Shown: positions 19,520-29,596 of the stretch, one piece after another | Numbering within the stretch: position 1 is the first letter of the stretch | Layout: every line of letters begins with the position of its first letter | From: Arthrobacter sp. | GTDB lineage: Bacteria; Actinomycetota; Actinomycetes; Actinomycetales; Micrococcaceae | Assembly: GCA_026393275.1 (NCBI GenBank) | Contig: JAPLAM010000037.1 | Location: 1 to 64,000 of the forward strand | DNA length: 64,000 nucleotides | Direction: 5' to 3' | Position numbers and translations under genes: made by a program | The notes under the pieces: generated by a model | Seen by the model: only the letters and a program-made list of their open reading frames with translations | Told to the model about the DNA's origin: nothing | Database searches by the model: none

Positions 19520-20283
19520 ACGGTCAGTTCCTGGTCTTCCTCGAAAAGTTCGGCGCCGGTGGCCGCGGCCACGTCCTCCGCGGTGACATCGGGGGCCAGC
19601 TCGCGCAGCACCAGCCGGGACTTGCCCCCGTCGGTCACGACGTCGATCACGGCGAGGTCGGTGATGATCCGGTCCACGCAACCCTTTCCGGTCAGCGGCA
19701 GGGTGCACCGCTCCACGATCTTCGGGTTGCCGTTGCGGTCCACGTGGTCCATCATCACGATCACCTTTTTGGCGCCGAAGACCAGGTCCATGGCGCCGCC
19801 CATGCCCTTGACCATCTTGCCGGGGATCATCCAGTTGGCGAGGTCCCCGTTCTGGGCCACCTCCATCGCGCCGAGCACCGCCACATCGACGTGGCCGCCG
19901 CGGATCATGCCGAAGGAGGCGGCGGAGTCGAAGAACGCGGCGCCCTTGTTGACCGTGACGGTTTCCTTGCCCGCATTGATCAGGTCCGGGTCCACCTGGT
20001 CCTCGGCCGGGTACGGCCCGACGCCCAGGATCCCGTTCTCCGAATGCAGCACCACCTCGACGCCGGCCGGAATGTAGTTGGGGATCAGCGTGGGCATCCC
20101 GATGCCGAGGTTGACGTACTGCCCGTTATGCAGCTCCTGCGCCACCCGGGCGGCCAGTTCGTTGCGCGTCCAGCCCTTGGCACCGTTGCCGCCGCCGCCT
20201 GCGTGTTCGACGGCGGAGCGCCGGTATTCGTGCCGGACGGCTTCGGGACGGGGCGGGGCGCCCTGCGCATTGTTAGTCTCCAC
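19516..20283 (-). CDS. scoB: 3-oxoacid CoA-transferase, subunit B
   Basis: 255 residues. Family I CoA-transferase beta subunit with the catalytic glutamate in [13 protein letters not shown] and the conserved [15 protein letters not shown]. Forms a heterodimer with the product of the preceding gene, moving CoA between dicarboxylic or 3-oxoacids; in leucine degradation it would activate acetoacetate, and in the M. tuberculosis locus the equivalent pair is linked to itaconate. GTG start at 20283 with CAGGAG before it, 2 nt after scoA. An N-terminal 35-residue Pro/Gly/Ala-rich extension is unusual. Confidence 0.9.
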   Translation of the reverse strand: METNNAQGAPPRPEAVRHEYRRSAVEHAGGGGNGAKGWTRNELAARVAQELHNGQYVNLGIGMPTLIPNYIPAGVEVVLHSENGILGVGPYPAEDQVDPDLINAGKETVTVNKGAAFFDSAASFGMIRGGHVDVAVLGAMEVAQNGDLANWMIPGKMVKGMGGAMDLVFGAKKVIVMMDHVDRNGNPKIVERCTLPLTGKGCVDRIITDLAVIDVVTDGGKSRLVLRELAPDVTAEDVAAATGAELFEEDQELTV

Positions 20284-20285
20284 GG

Positions 20286-21056
20286 CTAGGCTCCTGACTG
20301 CTCGGTGGTGCTTGAGACGGTGCGCTTTTCGATGCGTTTCTCCGCCTGCGGTGCGAGGACCACGCGCTGGACGAAGATCCCGGGGACGTGGACATGCTCC
20401 GGGTCCAGCTCCCCCGGCTCAACGAGTTCCTCGACCTCGGCGATGGTGATCCGGCCTGCCATGGCGCAGAGCGGGTTGAAGTTCATCGCGGTCGCGTGGA
20501 AGACCAGGTTGCCGTGCCGGTCCCCCTTCCAGGCGTGGACCAGGCCGAAGTCCGGGGTCAGGGCCTCCTCCAGCACGTAGTCGGCACCATCGAAGCTGCG
20601 GACCTCCTTGGGTGCGGAGGCGATGGCGACGTTCCCGTCGGCGTCGTACTTTTGCGGCAGGCCGCCGTCGGAGACCTGGGTGCCGACGCCGGCGGGTGTG
20701 TAGAAGGCGGGGATGCCGGCGCCGCCGGCACGCAGCTTCTCGGCCAGGGTGCCTTGCGGGGTGAGGACCACCTCGAGTTCGCCGGCAAGGTATTGCCGGG
20801 CGAACTCCTTGTTCTCCCCCACATAGGAGCTGATGGTGCGGCGGATCCGGCCGTCCTTGAGCAGGATCCCGAGCCCCCAGTCGTCCACGCCGCAGTTGTT
20901 GCTCACGGTTTCCAGGTTGGTCGCGCCGCCGTCGTGCAGGGCGTCGATCAGGGCCACCGGGATGCCGCACAACCCGAAACCGCCGACGGCGAGGGAGGCG
21001 CCGTCGTGGATGTCCGCGACGGCCTCGGCGGCGCTGGCAACAACTTTGTTGATCAT
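20286..21056 (-). CDS. scoA: 3-oxoacid CoA-transferase, subunit A
   Basis: 256 residues. Family I CoA-transferase alpha subunit with the early glycine-rich [31 protein letters not shown] and [22 protein letters not shown] 21056 preceded by AGGA. Directly upstream of scoB in the acyl-CoA operon and 38 nt downstream of the acyl-CoA dehydrogenase. Full length for the family. Confidence 0.92.
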   Translation of the reverse strand: MINKVVASAAEAVADIHDGASLAVGGFGLCGIPVALIDALHDGGATNLETVSNNCGVDDWGLGILLKDGRIRRTISSYVGENKEFARQYLAGELEVVLTPQGTLAEKLRAGGAGIPAFYTPAGVGTQVSDGGLPQKYDADGNVAIASAPKEVRSFDGADYVLEEALTPDFGLVHAWKGDRHGNLVFHATAMNFNPLCAMAGRITIAEVEELVEPGELDPEHVHVPGIFVQRVVLAPQAEKRIEKRTVSSTTEQSGA

Positions 21057-21094
21057 CGGTGATCCTTCCTCGACGGTCGCGGCCGGAAGGCCGG

Positions 21095-22258
21095 CTAGAG
21101 CCCCAGGTCGCGGGCGATCAGCATCAGCTGGACCTCCGTGGTGCCTTCACCGACTTCGAGGATCTTGGAGTCGCGGTAGTGGCGTGCCACAGTGAATTCG
21201 TTGATGAAGCCATAGCCGCCGAACACCTGGGTGGCGTCCCGCGCGTTGTCCATGGCGGCCTCGCCTGCGACCATCTTAGCGATGGCGGCCTGCGTCTTGA
21301 ACGGCTTGCCGGCGAGCATCCGCGCGGCCGCGTCGTAGTACGCCAGCCGGGCTGTGTGGGCCCGTGCTTCCATCCGGGCGATCTTGAAGGCGATGGCCTG
21401 GTACTTGCCGATGTTCTGCCCGAACGCGCTGCGTTCCTTGGCGTACTTGACCGCCTGGTCCACGCAGCCCTGGGCCGCTCCGACTGCCAGCGCCGCGATC
21501 GCGATCCGGCCCTCGTCCAGGATGGACAGGAAGTTCGCGTAGCCGCGGCCCCGGGTGCCGAGCAGGTTCGCTTCCGGGACGTGGACGTTGTCCAGGGTCA
21601 ACGGGTGGGTGTCCGAGGCGTTCCAGCCGACCTTGTTGTAGGCCTTCTCCGCCTTGAAGCCGGGGGTGTTGGTGGGCACCAGGATGGTGGTGATTTCCTT
21701 CTTGATGCTGCCGTCCGGCCGTTCCTCCTGGCCGGTGACCGCGGTGACCGTGACGAGGCGGGTGATGTCGGTGCCGGAGTTGGTGATGAACTCCTTATTG
21801 CCGTTGATGATCCACTCGCCGCCTTCGAGGCGGGCGGTGGTCTTGGTGCCCCCGGCGTCAGAGCCGGCTTCCGGCTCGGTAAGGCCGAAGCCTGCGAGCG
21901 CCTTGCCGGAGGCCAGCAGCGGCAGCCATTCCTGCTTCTGCGCGTCATTGCCGAAGCGATGGATCGGCATGGCGCCGAGGGAGACGCCGGCTTCGAGGGT
22001 GATCGCGACGGACTGGTCGACCCGGCCGAGCTGTTCCAGGGCGAGGGCCAGCGCGAAGTAGTCCCCGCCCATGCCGCCGAACTCTTCCGGGAAGGGGAGG
22101 CCGAACAGGCCCATGTCCGCCATCTGTGAGACCACCTCGTAGGGGAAGCTGTGCTCTTCGTCGTGTTTGGCGGAGACCGGGGCCACCACTTGGTCGGCGA
22201 ATTCACGGACGGTGTTGCTGAGGTCCTGGTAATCCTCGCTGAGTTCAAAATCTGTCAT
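21095..22258 (-). CDS. acyl-CoA dehydrogenase, probably isovaleryl-CoA type
   Basis: 387-residue FAD enzyme. [19 protein letters not shown] covers the flavin/acyl-CoA signature ([14 protein letters not shown]) and the C-terminal signature is [20 protein letters not shown], with GEGTTEVQ supplying the usual closing motif. Placement next to a two-subunit acyl-CoA carboxylase points to isovaleryl-CoA dehydrogenase of leucine degradation (M. tuberculosis FadE19 holds the same position). ATG 22258 with AGGAG 6 nt upstream. Substrate is inferred from context. Confidence 0.88.
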   Translation of the reverse strand: MTDFELSEDYQDLSNTVREFADQVVAPVSAKHDEEHSFPYEVVSQMADMGLFGLPFPEEFGGMGGDYFALALALEQLGRVDQSVAITLEAGVSLGAMPIHRFGNDAQKQEWLPLLASGKALAGFGLTEPEAGSDAGGTKTTARLEGGEWIINGNKEFITNSGTDITRLVTVTAVTGQEERPDGSIKKEITTILVPTNTPGFKAEKAYNKVGWNASDTHPLTLDNVHVPEANLLGTRGRGYANFLSILDEGRIAIAALAVGAAQGCVDQAVKYAKERSAFGQNIGKYQAIAFKIARMEARAHTARLAYYDAAARMLAGKPFKTQAAIAKMVAGEAAMDNARDATQVFGGYGFINEFTVARHYRDSKILEVGEGTTEVQLMLIARDLGL

Positions 22259-22321
22259 GGTGACTCCTGTGTCTGGTGCGTTCGTCTGGTGTGGCTGTGG
22301 TGCTGAAGCTGTGATTGCGAG

Positions 22322-24544
22322 TTAGTCCGCCGCGCCCAGCGCGATGACTGCTTCCTCGACGGTGTCTTCCGCTTTGGAAGGTTCGGGCGGGTGGATGGTG
22401 GCGAGGACCTGGTCCGCCTTCACGAGGTCGCCGGAGCTGATGCTGATGTGCACGGTCCCGTCCAGCGGCGCCACCAGCTGGTGCTCCATCTTCATGGCCT
22501 CCACCGAGATCAGCACCTGGCCGGCCTCCACGGTGTCGCCGTTGCTGACGGAGACGGAAACCACGGTGCCGGGCATCGGCGAGCGCACCGCCGGATCGGC
22601 AGCGCCTTCCTCACGTTCGACGGCGGCGAGCACCCGGGCCAGCCGGGTCTCCCGGTTGAGCACCTCGAGCCGGCAGGACCAGCCTTCGTTGCCGAGGAAA
22701 AGTTCGGTGGGCACTCCCGGGGTCGGGTTATCCCAGCTAGGGCTGACGGGTCCCCGGTAGGCGGGCGCGAGGGAGTACCCGCGGGCTTCGCCGTCGAGGG
22801 TCAGCACCACGTAGCTTCGCTTGAGGAACTGCAGCGACGCCGTACGTTGTGGTCCGTCGCCGACTGACGCGAGGACCGGACCGTCGGCGACACGCCCTGC
22901 CACGCCGACGGTTGCGATACCGCCATCGGATGTTCCCAGGCTGATCCGCCGCGGCACCGCCCCACCGACGCGCCACCCGTCGCTGCGTTGCCAGGGACTC
23001 GCTAACGGGACCGGGTTGTTCTGTTCCTCCATGGACAGCGCATACAGGGCGGCAGCCAGCAGTTCGAAGTCGTCCACGCGCCGGAAATTGAAGTCCGGCA
23101 TCTTCCGTTCGATCAGGCCGGTGTCCAGCCGGCCCGCGCGGACATCGGCGTCGTTGATCAGCAGGCGGAGGTATTCGACGTTGGTGTCGATTCCCAGGGC
23201 CGTGTACCGGGCGAGCGCTCCGTCTAAGGTATCCAGGGCGGCGGTGCGATCCTCCCCCCAAGCGATGACCTTGGAAATCATCGGGTCGTAGCTGGAGGAG
23301 ATTTCCAGGCCGTGGATCAGCGCCGAGTCGACGCGGACGCGGCCATGGCCGGCCATGACCTCGTCCCTGGCGGGGGCGCTTGGCCGTGGCGCCGGGCCGG
23401 GAAGTTCGTCCAGCAGCAGCACCGTCCCCGTGGACGGCAGGAAGTTCTTCTCCGGCACCTCGGCATAGACGCGGGCCTCCACCGCGTGCCCGCTGAGGAC
23501 GACGTCGTCCTGTTTGACGGTGAGTTCCTCGCCGGCGGCGATGCGGACCTGCCATGCGACGAGGTCGATGCCGGTGACCATCTCGGTGACGGGGTGTTCG
23601 ACCTGCAGTCGCGTGTTCATCTCCATGAAGAAGAACTCGTCCGGGGCGGTGTCCGAGACCAGGAATTCCACGGTGCCGGCGCCGCTGTACTTGACGCTGC
23701 GGGCGGCCTGGCAGGCGGCCTCGCCGATCCGGGCGCGGACGCTGGCGCCGTCGGGCAGTGACTCGAGCAGCGGGGACGGGGCCTCCTCGATGACCTTCTG
23801 GTGGCGGCGCTGCAGGGAGCATTCGCGCTCGCCGAGGTGGATGACGTTGCCGTGGTTGTCCGCGAGGACCTGGACCTCGATGTGCCGCGGGGTGAGGACC
23901 AGGCGTTCCAGGAACAGGGTGTCGTCCCCGAACGCGCTGGCCGCGACCCGGCGGGCGGTGGCAAGGGTGGTTTCCAGGTCCTCCGGCCGTTCGACGATGT
24001 GCATGCCCTTGCCGCCGCCGCCGGCGGAGGGCTTGATCAGCAGCGGAAAGCCGACGCCGGCTGCGGCGTCGATCAACTGCGCGTCGCTCATGCCGGGCTC
24101 GGCAATCCCGGGCACCACGGGCACGCCGTAGCCGGTGACGTGGTTCTTGGAGCGGATCTTGTCCCCCATCACGTTGAGGGATTCCACGCCGGGGCCTATG
24201 AACGTGATCCCGGCCTCGTGGAGGGCGCGGGCGAAATCGACGTTTTCGCTGAGGAAGCCGTAGCCGGGGTGCACCGCCTCGGCACCGGTGTCCCGGCAGG
24301 CCTGGATGATCGCCTCAATTTTCAGGTAGCTCTCGGCGGCCGCCGCGGGGCCGATCCGGACGGCCAGGTCCGCCTCGCGCACGTGGCGGGCGCCGGCGTC
24401 GGCGTCGGAATAGACGGCCACCGAACGGATGCCCAGGGCGCGCAGGGTGCGGATGACGCGGCAGGCGATCTCGCCGCGGTTGGCGACCAGCACGGTGCCG
24501 AAGAGCGGCTTCTGGGAAGGGGTAAGCGGTGAAGAGTCAGTCAC
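22322..24544 (-). CDS. acyl-CoA carboxylase alpha subunit (biotin carboxylase + BCCP)
   Basis: 740 residues. Biotin carboxylase domain at the N terminus ([23 protein letters not shown]-grasp loop [24 protein letters not shown]) and a biotinyl domain at the C terminus with the biotinylated lysine in EAMKMEH. Between them is the long linker typical of methylcrotonyl-CoA carboxylase alpha/AccA1. With the beta subunit upstream it probably carboxylates 3-methylcrotonyl-CoA. GTG start at 24544, 7 nt after the beta-subunit stop; no clear Shine-Dalgarno, suggesting coupling. Confidence 0.93.
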   Translation of the reverse strand: MTDSSPLTPSQKPLFGTVLVANRGEIACRVIRTLRALGIRSVAVYSDADAGARHVREADLAVRIGPAAAAESYLKIEAIIQACRDTGAEAVHPGYGFLSENVDFARALHEAGITFIGPGVESLNVMGDKIRSKNHVTGYGVPVVPGIAEPGMSDAQLIDAAAGVGFPLLIKPSAGGGGKGMHIVERPEDLETTLATARRVAASAFGDDTLFLERLVLTPRHIEVQVLADNHGNVIHLGERECSLQRRHQKVIEEAPSPLLESLPDGASVRARIGEAACQAARSVKYSGAGTVEFLVSDTAPDEFFFMEMNTRLQVEHPVTEMVTGIDLVAWQVRIAAGEELTVKQDDVVLSGHAVEARVYAEVPEKNFLPSTGTVLLLDELPGPAPRPSAPARDEVMAGHGRVRVDSALIHGLEISSSYDPMISKVIAWGEDRTAALDTLDGALARYTALGIDTNVEYLRLLINDADVRAGRLDTGLIERKMPDFNFRRVDDFELLAAALYALSMEEQNNPVPLASPWQRSDGWRVGGAVPRRISLGTSDGGIATVGVAGRVADGPVLASVGDGPQRTASLQFLKRSYVVLTLDGEARGYSLAPAYRGPVSPSWDNPTPGVPTELFLGNEGWSCRLEVLNRETRLARVLAAVEREEGAADPAVRSPMPGTVVSVSVSNGDTVEAGQVLISVEAMKMEHQLVAPLDGTVHISISSGDLVKADQVLATIHPPEPSKAEDTVEEAVIALGAAD

Positions 24545-24551
24545 TGTTGGC

Positions 24552-26159
24552 TCACATCCGGAACAGGCCGAAGGAGGTCTCCGGCAGCGGGGTGCGGGAG
24601 ACGACGTCGAGCGCCAGTCCCAGGACGGTGCGGGTGTCCGCGGGGTCGATGATGCCGTCGTCCCAGAGGCGGGCGGTGGAATAGTAGGGGCTGCCCTGGT
24701 CCTCGTACTGGGCCTTGATCGGGGCCTTGAAGGCTTCCTCGTCCGCGGCGGACCATTCCTCGCCGCGGGCCTCGTACTGGTCCCGCTTGACCGTGGCGAG
24801 CACGCTGGAGGCCTGGTTGCCGCCCATCACAGAGATCCGGCTGGCGGGCCACATCCAGAGGAAGCGCGGCGAGTAGGCCCGTCCGCACATGGAGTAGTTG
24901 CCGGCGCCGAAGGAGCCGCCGATCACCACCGTCAGTTTGGGCACCCGGGCGGTGGCGACGGCGGTGACCATTTTGGCGCCGTTCTTGGCGATGCCGCCCT
25001 GTTCGTAGTCCTTGCCGACCATGAAGCCGGAGAGGTTCTGCAGGAAGACCAGCGGGATGCCGCGCTGGTCGCAGAGTTCGATGAAGTGCGCGCCCTTGAG
25101 CGCGGACTCGCTGAACAGCACGCCGTTGTTCGCCACGATGCCCACCGGGTGGCCGTGCAGCTTCGCGAAGCCGGTCACCAGGGTGGTGCCGTAGTTCTTC
25201 TTGAACTCGTGGAAGCGGCTGCCGTCCACGAGCCGGGCGATGACTTCGCGCACGTCGTACTGCGCGTTGACGTCGGTGGGGACGGCGCCGTAGAGCTCGT
25301 CCGGGTCCGCAGCGGGTTCGACGGCGGTGTCCACGTCCCAGGCGGGGGCGGCCGGCCGGGGCAGGGTGGCGACGATGTCGCGGACGATCTGCAGGGCATG
25401 CTCGTCGTTTTCGGCTAGGTGGTCGGTCACCCCGGAGATCCTGGAGTGCACGTCTCCGCCGCCAAGTTCCTCGGCCGTGACGATCTCGCCGATCGCGGCC
25501 TTCACCAGCGGCGGGCCGCCCAGGAAGATGGTGCCCTGGTTGCGGACGATTACGGTCTCATCACTCATTGCGGGCACGTAGGCGCCGCCGGCGGTGCAGG
25601 ACCCCATCACCGAGGCGATCTGCGGGATCTTCGCCGCGGACATCTTCGCCTGGTTAAAGAAGATGCGGCCGAAGTGTTCCTTGTCCGGGAACACCTCGTC
25701 CTGCTTGGGAAGGAAGGCCCCGCCGGAGTCCACCAGGTAGATGCAGGGCAGCCGGTTCTCCAGTGCGATTTCCTGCGCGCGGAGGTGCTTTTTCACCGTC
25801 ATCGGGTAATACGTGCCGCCCTTGACCGTGGCGTCGTTGGAGATGACCAGGACCTGGCGGCCGTGGACCAGGCCGATCCCGGCGATCACGCCGGCGCCCG
25901 GCGAGTCGCCGTCGTACATGCCGTCCGCGGCCAGCGGGGCGATCTCCAGGAAGGGGCTGCCGTCGTCCAGCAGCCGGTCGACCCGTTCACGGGGCAGCAG
26001 CTTGCCGCGGCCCACGTGCCGTTCCCGGGACTTTTCCGGCCCGCCCAGTGCGGCGGTGGCGAGGCGGTCCTTCAGCTCCCGCGCCAGGCCGAGCTGCGCC
26101 TCGCGGTTCGCGGCGAAAGCGGCGGTGCCCGTGTCCACCTGGCTGGTGATTGTCTCCAT
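24552..26159 (-). CDS. acyl-CoA carboxylase beta (carboxyltransferase) subunit
   Basis: 535 residues with both crotonase-fold halves: the N-terminal one has [11 protein letters not shown] and [19 protein letters not shown], the C-terminal one has [20 protein letters not shown] and [20 protein letters not shown]. The [10 protein letters not shown] and [15 protein letters not shown] motifs are typical of methylcrotonyl-CoA carboxylases rather than AccD for fatty acids. I start at ATG 26159 ([14 protein letters not shown] upstream); an in-frame start at 26216 adds a non-homologous leader. First gene of the operon, divergent from tetR. Confidence 0.93.
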   Translation of the reverse strand: METITSQVDTGTAAFAANREAQLGLARELKDRLATAALGGPEKSRERHVGRGKLLPRERVDRLLDDGSPFLEIAPLAADGMYDGDSPGAGVIAGIGLVHGRQVLVISNDATVKGGTYYPMTVKKHLRAQEIALENRLPCIYLVDSGGAFLPKQDEVFPDKEHFGRIFFNQAKMSAAKIPQIASVMGSCTAGGAYVPAMSDETVIVRNQGTIFLGGPPLVKAAIGEIVTAEELGGGDVHSRISGVTDHLAENDEHALQIVRDIVATLPRPAAPAWDVDTAVEPAADPDELYGAVPTDVNAQYDVREVIARLVDGSRFHEFKKNYGTTLVTGFAKLHGHPVGIVANNGVLFSESALKGAHFIELCDQRGIPLVFLQNLSGFMVGKDYEQGGIAKNGAKMVTAVATARVPKLTVVIGGSFGAGNYSMCGRAYSPRFLWMWPASRISVMGGNQASSVLATVKRDQYEARGEEWSAADEEAFKAPIKAQYEDQGSPYYSTARLWDDGIIDPADTRTVLGLALDVVSRTPLPETSFGLFRM

Positions 26160-26220
26160 TGACTGCTTCCATCCTCGGCCGTGGTAGCGGCGCCTGTCCC
26201 CGGCCGCCCATGCCATTTCG

Positions 26221-26264
26221 GTTAGTACCGCATAACTGAGTTTTAGGTTAGTCTCTATTAACTG
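26221..26264. promoter_or_regulatory. paired TetR-type operator candidate
   Basis: Two 18-bp imperfect dyads GTTAGT-N8-AACTG lie at 26221-26238 and 26247-26264, with starts 26 bp apart (GTTA-N8-TAACTG in both). They sit between the carboxylase operon and the divergent TetR gene, so the TetR protein probably binds here to control both. The identical half-site spacing in both copies is what makes this convincing. Confidence 0.6.
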
Positions 26265-26348
26265 TGATGTCCACCACTGGACGTTTTCGACGCGGGTCCA
26301 ACAGAGGACAGCTTCGACGCAGGACAGCCAGGAGGAGGGGGTGCGCCG

Positions 26349-26975
26349 GTGACCGAGCCCAGCCAGACCACCCAGCGAAGCCAGGCCAAGGAGAACCGCC
26401 GGAAGGCCCTCCTGACCGCCGCGGCAGCGCTTTTCGCCTCCGACGGTTTCAACCGGGTCTCACTGGAGGACCTTGGCGCGGCCGCGGGGGTCAGCGGACC
26501 CGCCGTCTACCGCCACTTCGCCGGCAAGCAGGCCGTCCTCGGGGCGCTCCTGCTCAGCGTCAGCCGCGACCTGTTGGAGGGGGGCCGCAACGTAGTGGCC
26601 GACTCCGACGGCGCCGCCGCTGCCCTCGCCGGCTTGGTGGAGTTCCACGTCGACTTCGCCCTCAGCAACCCGGACGTCATCCGGGTCCAGGACCAGGACT
26701 TCAGCAACCTGGACGAGGACGACGAGGCCGAGGTCCGCACCCTGCAGCGCAGCTATGTGCAACTCTGGGCGGATGTCCTGGCCCGGCTGCATCCGGACAT
26801 CGATCCGGCCGAACTGCGGATGCGCGCGCACGCCGCCTTCGGCCTGATCAACTCCACGCCGCACTCGGTGCGCAACCAGGGACGCCGGGTGGCACTCAGG
26901 CGGGCCCGGCCGTTGCTGGAGAGCATGGCGTTGGCCGCCCTGATGGCGCCGGCCACTCCCCGATCCCTCGGCTGA
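26349..26975 (+). CDS. TetR family regulator of the acyl-CoA operon
   Basis: 208 residues. The N-terminal helix-turn-helix is clear: [20 protein letters not shown] then [20 protein letters not shown] (about residues 18-57). The C-terminal domain ([20 protein letters not shown] onward) is of the type found in acyl-CoA-metabolism regulators. GTG 26349 follows AGGAGGGGG. Divergent from the carboxylase/dehydrogenase operon; the homologous M. tuberculosis locus also has a divergent TetR gene (Rv2506). The ligand is probably a pathway acyl-CoA, by inference. Confidence 0.85.
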   Translation: MTEPSQTTQRSQAKENRRKALLTAAAALFASDGFNRVSLEDLGAAAGVSGPAVYRHFAGKQAVLGALLLSVSRDLLEGGRNVVADSDGAAAALAGLVEFHVDFALSNPDVIRVQDQDFSNLDEDDEAEVRTLQRSYVQLWADVLARLHPDIDPAELRMRAHAAFGLINSTPHSVRNQGRRVALRRARPLLESMALAALMAPATPRSLG

Positions 26976-27150
26976 CGGGCCCTCCTCATTCCGCAGCCGT
27001 CCTCATCCGTCCGGGGGCACTTTGACACGGACACGCCGTCAATTGGGGCGGGCGCGGCAGGACCACACCGCAAAGCCCCCCCTCGACTGCGGCTTGCAGG
27101 GCGCGGGCCCCTGCCACGGCCTTCCCCGATAAAGCCCCTCGACGGCGAAA

Positions 27151-27185
27151 GGCCGGGCAGCCAACTCGACGTTGGCTGCCCGGCC
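27151..27185 (-). terminator. intrinsic terminator after bkdC
   Basis: Perfect 15-bp GC-rich stem (27151-27165 with 27171-27185), 5-nt loop, 16 nt past the bkdC stop on the minus strand; followed by only TTTC. It may also stop transcription from tetR on the other strand. The remainder of 26976-27150 shows no gene. Confidence 0.75.
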
Positions 27186-27200
27186 TGGGACGAGCAAGGG

Positions 27201-28589
27201 CTAGACCATCGCCAGGGCCATGCCGGGATCGGCGAGGATTGTGCCCAGGTCCTGCAGGAACCGTGAACCCTGTTCGCCGTCGACCAGGCGGTGGTCAAAG
27301 GACAGGCTGAGCGTCATGACTTGGCGCAGCGCCACCTCATCCTGGTACTCCCACGGCATCTTCCGCACCGCGCCGAGCGCCAAGATGGCCGCCTCGCCGG
27401 GGTTGAGGATGGGCGTGCCGGCGTCGATGCCGAAGACGCCGATGTTCGTGATGGAGATGGTGCCGCCGGAGAGGTCCGCAGGGGCGGTCTTGCCGGCCCG
27501 CGCGGTCTCGGTCAGCCCGGTCAGCGCGGTGGAAAGTTCCAGCAGCGACATCCGGTCCGCGTCCTTGATGTTTGGAACGGTCAGCCCCCTCGGTGTCGCG
27601 GCCGCGATGCCGAGGTTCACGTAGTTGAACTGGACGATCTCCTGGTTGGCCTCGTCCCAGCGGGCGTTGAGCGTCGGGTGGTTGCGCAGCGCGATCAGCA
27701 CCGCCTTGGACACCAGCGTCAGCGGCGTCAGCTTGTAGCCTGCGAACGCGCGGCTGGCCTTGAGCCGGCCCAGCAGTTCCATGGTGGGCGTGACGTCGAG
27801 GGTCAGGAACTCCGTGACGTGCGGCGCGGTGAAGGCGCTGGACACCATGGCCGCGGCGGTGAATTTCCGAACGCCCTTGATCGGGGTCCGGGTTTCCCGC
27901 TCGCCCGGCGCGGCGGCCGGGGCGTGAACGCCGGCCAGATCCTGGGGCGCCACCGGAAGGTCGCCGCCGCCAACAAAGTTCCGCACGTCATCGCGGGTGA
28001 TGAGACCGCGCTCCCCCGTGCCGGTCACGGCGGTGAGCTCGACGCCGAGGTCCTTGGCCAGCTTGCGCACCGGCGGCGTGGAGCGCGGACGCTCGGCGGA
28101 CAGGCCGCCTCCGGACGCCGGAGCCGCGGGTTCGACAACGGGTGCAGGAGCCGCGGCGGGTTGAACCGCCGGTGCCACGGGTGCCGCGGGTGCCACCGGG
28201 GCAGCCGCCGGCGCGGCCACGGCTGCCGCGAAATTGCGGGCGCGGCGCGCCGGGCGGCCGGAGCCTTCCAGCACGGCGCCGTAGCCGACGAGGTTCGGCT
28301 CCCGCTTGGCGGGGGCTTCCCCGGAGGCGCCGTCGTCGCCCTCAACCTCGAAGGAGACGATCGGCTTGCCGACCTCCACCACGGTGCCGGGCTGCTCATG
28401 CAGCGCCGTCACGACGCCGGCGAACGGCGAGGGCAGTTCGACGACGGCCTTGGCGGTTTCAACCTCGGCGATGATCTGGTTGAGCGTGACGGTGTCCCCG
28501 ACGCCCACCTTCCACGCGACGATTTCTGATTCCGTCAGGCCTTCGCCGAGGTCCGGGAGCCGGAATTCCTTGATCATGGTGGCGGTCAT
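27201..28589 (-). CDS. bkdC: branched-chain 2-oxoacid dehydrogenase E2 (dihydrolipoyl acyltransferase)
   Basis: 462 residues. One N-terminal lipoyl domain with the lipoylated lysine in EVETAKAVVELPSP, a long Ala/Pro hinge (about 118-160), a peripheral subunit-binding domain (TPPVRKLAKDLGVELTAVTG ... RGLITRDDV) and the catalytic domain ending with SFDHRLVDGEQGSRFL, which carries the catalytic His and Asp. ATG 28589 overlaps the E1-beta stop (ATGA). No E3 gene is adjacent, so it must share a genome-wide lipoamide dehydrogenase. Branched-chain rather than pyruvate specificity is inferred from the separate E1 alpha/beta subunits and the neighbouring leucine genes. Confidence 0.9.
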   Translation of the reverse strand: MTATMIKEFRLPDLGEGLTESEIVAWKVGVGDTVTLNQIIAEVETAKAVVELPSPFAGVVTALHEQPGTVVEVGKPIVSFEVEGDDGASGEAPAKREPNLVGYGAVLEGSGRPARRARNFAAAVAAPAAAPVAPAAPVAPAVQPAAAPAPVVEPAAPASGGGLSAERPRSTPPVRKLAKDLGVELTAVTGTGERGLITRDDVRNFVGGGDLPVAPQDLAGVHAPAAAPGERETRTPIKGVRKFTAAAMVSSAFTAPHVTEFLTLDVTPTMELLGRLKASRAFAGYKLTPLTLVSKAVLIALRNHPTLNARWDEANQEIVQFNYVNLGIAAATPRGLTVPNIKDADRMSLLELSTALTGLTETARAGKTAPADLSGGTISITNIGVFGIDAGTPILNPGEAAILALGAVRKMPWEYQDEVALRQVMTLSLSFDHRLVDGEQGSRFLQDLGTILADPGMALAMV

Positions 28590-29596
28590 CCTTCCAGCCC
28601 GCTCAGGGAGTTGGGGCGGCCCAGGGCCCGGTCGACGCCGTCGAGGATCCTGTCCAGGCCCGGCAGGTGGTGCATTTCAAGCTTTGAGTACGGGTAGGGG
28701 ACGTCGAAGCCGGTCACCCGGACGGGGGCCGCCTCGAGGTGGTAGAAGCAGCGTTCGGTGATGCTGGCCGCTACTTCCGCGCCGAGTCCGCCGGACTGGC
28801 TGGCCTCGTGCGTGATGACGAGCCGGCCGGTCTTCCGGACCGAGGCTTCCAGGGTTGCGAAGTCCAGCGGGGCCAGCGAGCGCAGGTCAATCACCTCGAC
28901 GGAGACGCCTTCATCGGCGGCGGCGAGGGCGGCGTCGCGGGCGGTCTTCACAAGCGGGCCGTAGGCAACCAGCGTCACGTCGGTGCCTTCGGTGACCACG
29001 CGCGCCTTCTCCATGGACAGGGCGGAAGAGAGGTCGAGCGACTCGTCCACCTCCCCCTTGTCGTGGTAGCGGCGCTTGGGTTCGAAGTAGAGCACGGGGT
29101 CGTCTGAGGCAATGGCCTGCTGGATCATCGTGTAGGCGTCCTGCGGGTTGGAGACGCTGATCACGCGCAGCCCCGAGGTGTGGGTGAAGTAGGCCTCGGG
29201 CGATTCTGAGTGGTGCTCCGGCGAGCCGATGCCGCCGCCGAAGGGGACGCGAATGGTGATGGGCATCTTGACGGCGCCCTGCGTGCGGTAGTGCATCTTG
29301 GCCACCTGGCTGACGATCTGGTCGAACGCCGGGTAGATGAAGCCGTCGAACTGGATCTCCACCACCGGCCGGTAGCCGCGGTAGGCCAGGCCGACGGCGG
29401 TGCCGAGGATGCCGGATTCGGCCAGCGGCGTGTCCACCACGCGGTGCTTTCCGAAATCCTTCTGCAGGCCGTCGGTGACGCGGAAGACGCCGCCGAGCGT
29501 GCCGATGTCCTCTCCCATGAGGATCACCTTGGGATCATTTTCGAGGGACTTGCGCAGGCCCGAGTAAATGGCGCGGGCAAAGGTCATCTGTGTCAT
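28586..29596 (-). CDS. bkdB: branched-chain 2-oxoacid dehydrogenase E1 beta subunit
   Basis: 336 residues. Transketolase pyrimidine-binding domain (FRVTDGLQKDFGKHRVVDTP, LAESGILGTAVGLAYRGYRP, VEIQFDGFIYPAFDQIVSQ) and transketolase C-terminal domain (RLVITHEASQSGGLGAEVAA). Forms the alpha2beta2 E1 with the preceding gene product. ATG 29596 overlaps the E1-alpha stop by one base; the stop overlaps bkdC. Full length for the family. Confidence 0.92.
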   Translation of the reverse strand: MTQMTFARAIYSGLRKSLENDPKVILMGEDIGTLGGVFRVTDGLQKDFGKHRVVDTPLAESGILGTAVGLAYRGYRPVVEIQFDGFIYPAFDQIVSQVAKMHYRTQGAVKMPITIRVPFGGGIGSPEHHSESPEAYFTHTSGLRVISVSNPQDAYTMIQQAIASDDPVLYFEPKRRYHDKGEVDESLDLSSALSMEKARVVTEGTDVTLVAYGPLVKTARDAALAAADEGVSVEVIDLRSLAPLDFATLEASVRKTGRLVITHEASQSGGLGAEVAASITERCFYHLEAAPVRVTGFDVPYPYSKLEMHHLPGLDRILDGVDRALGRPNSLSGLEG

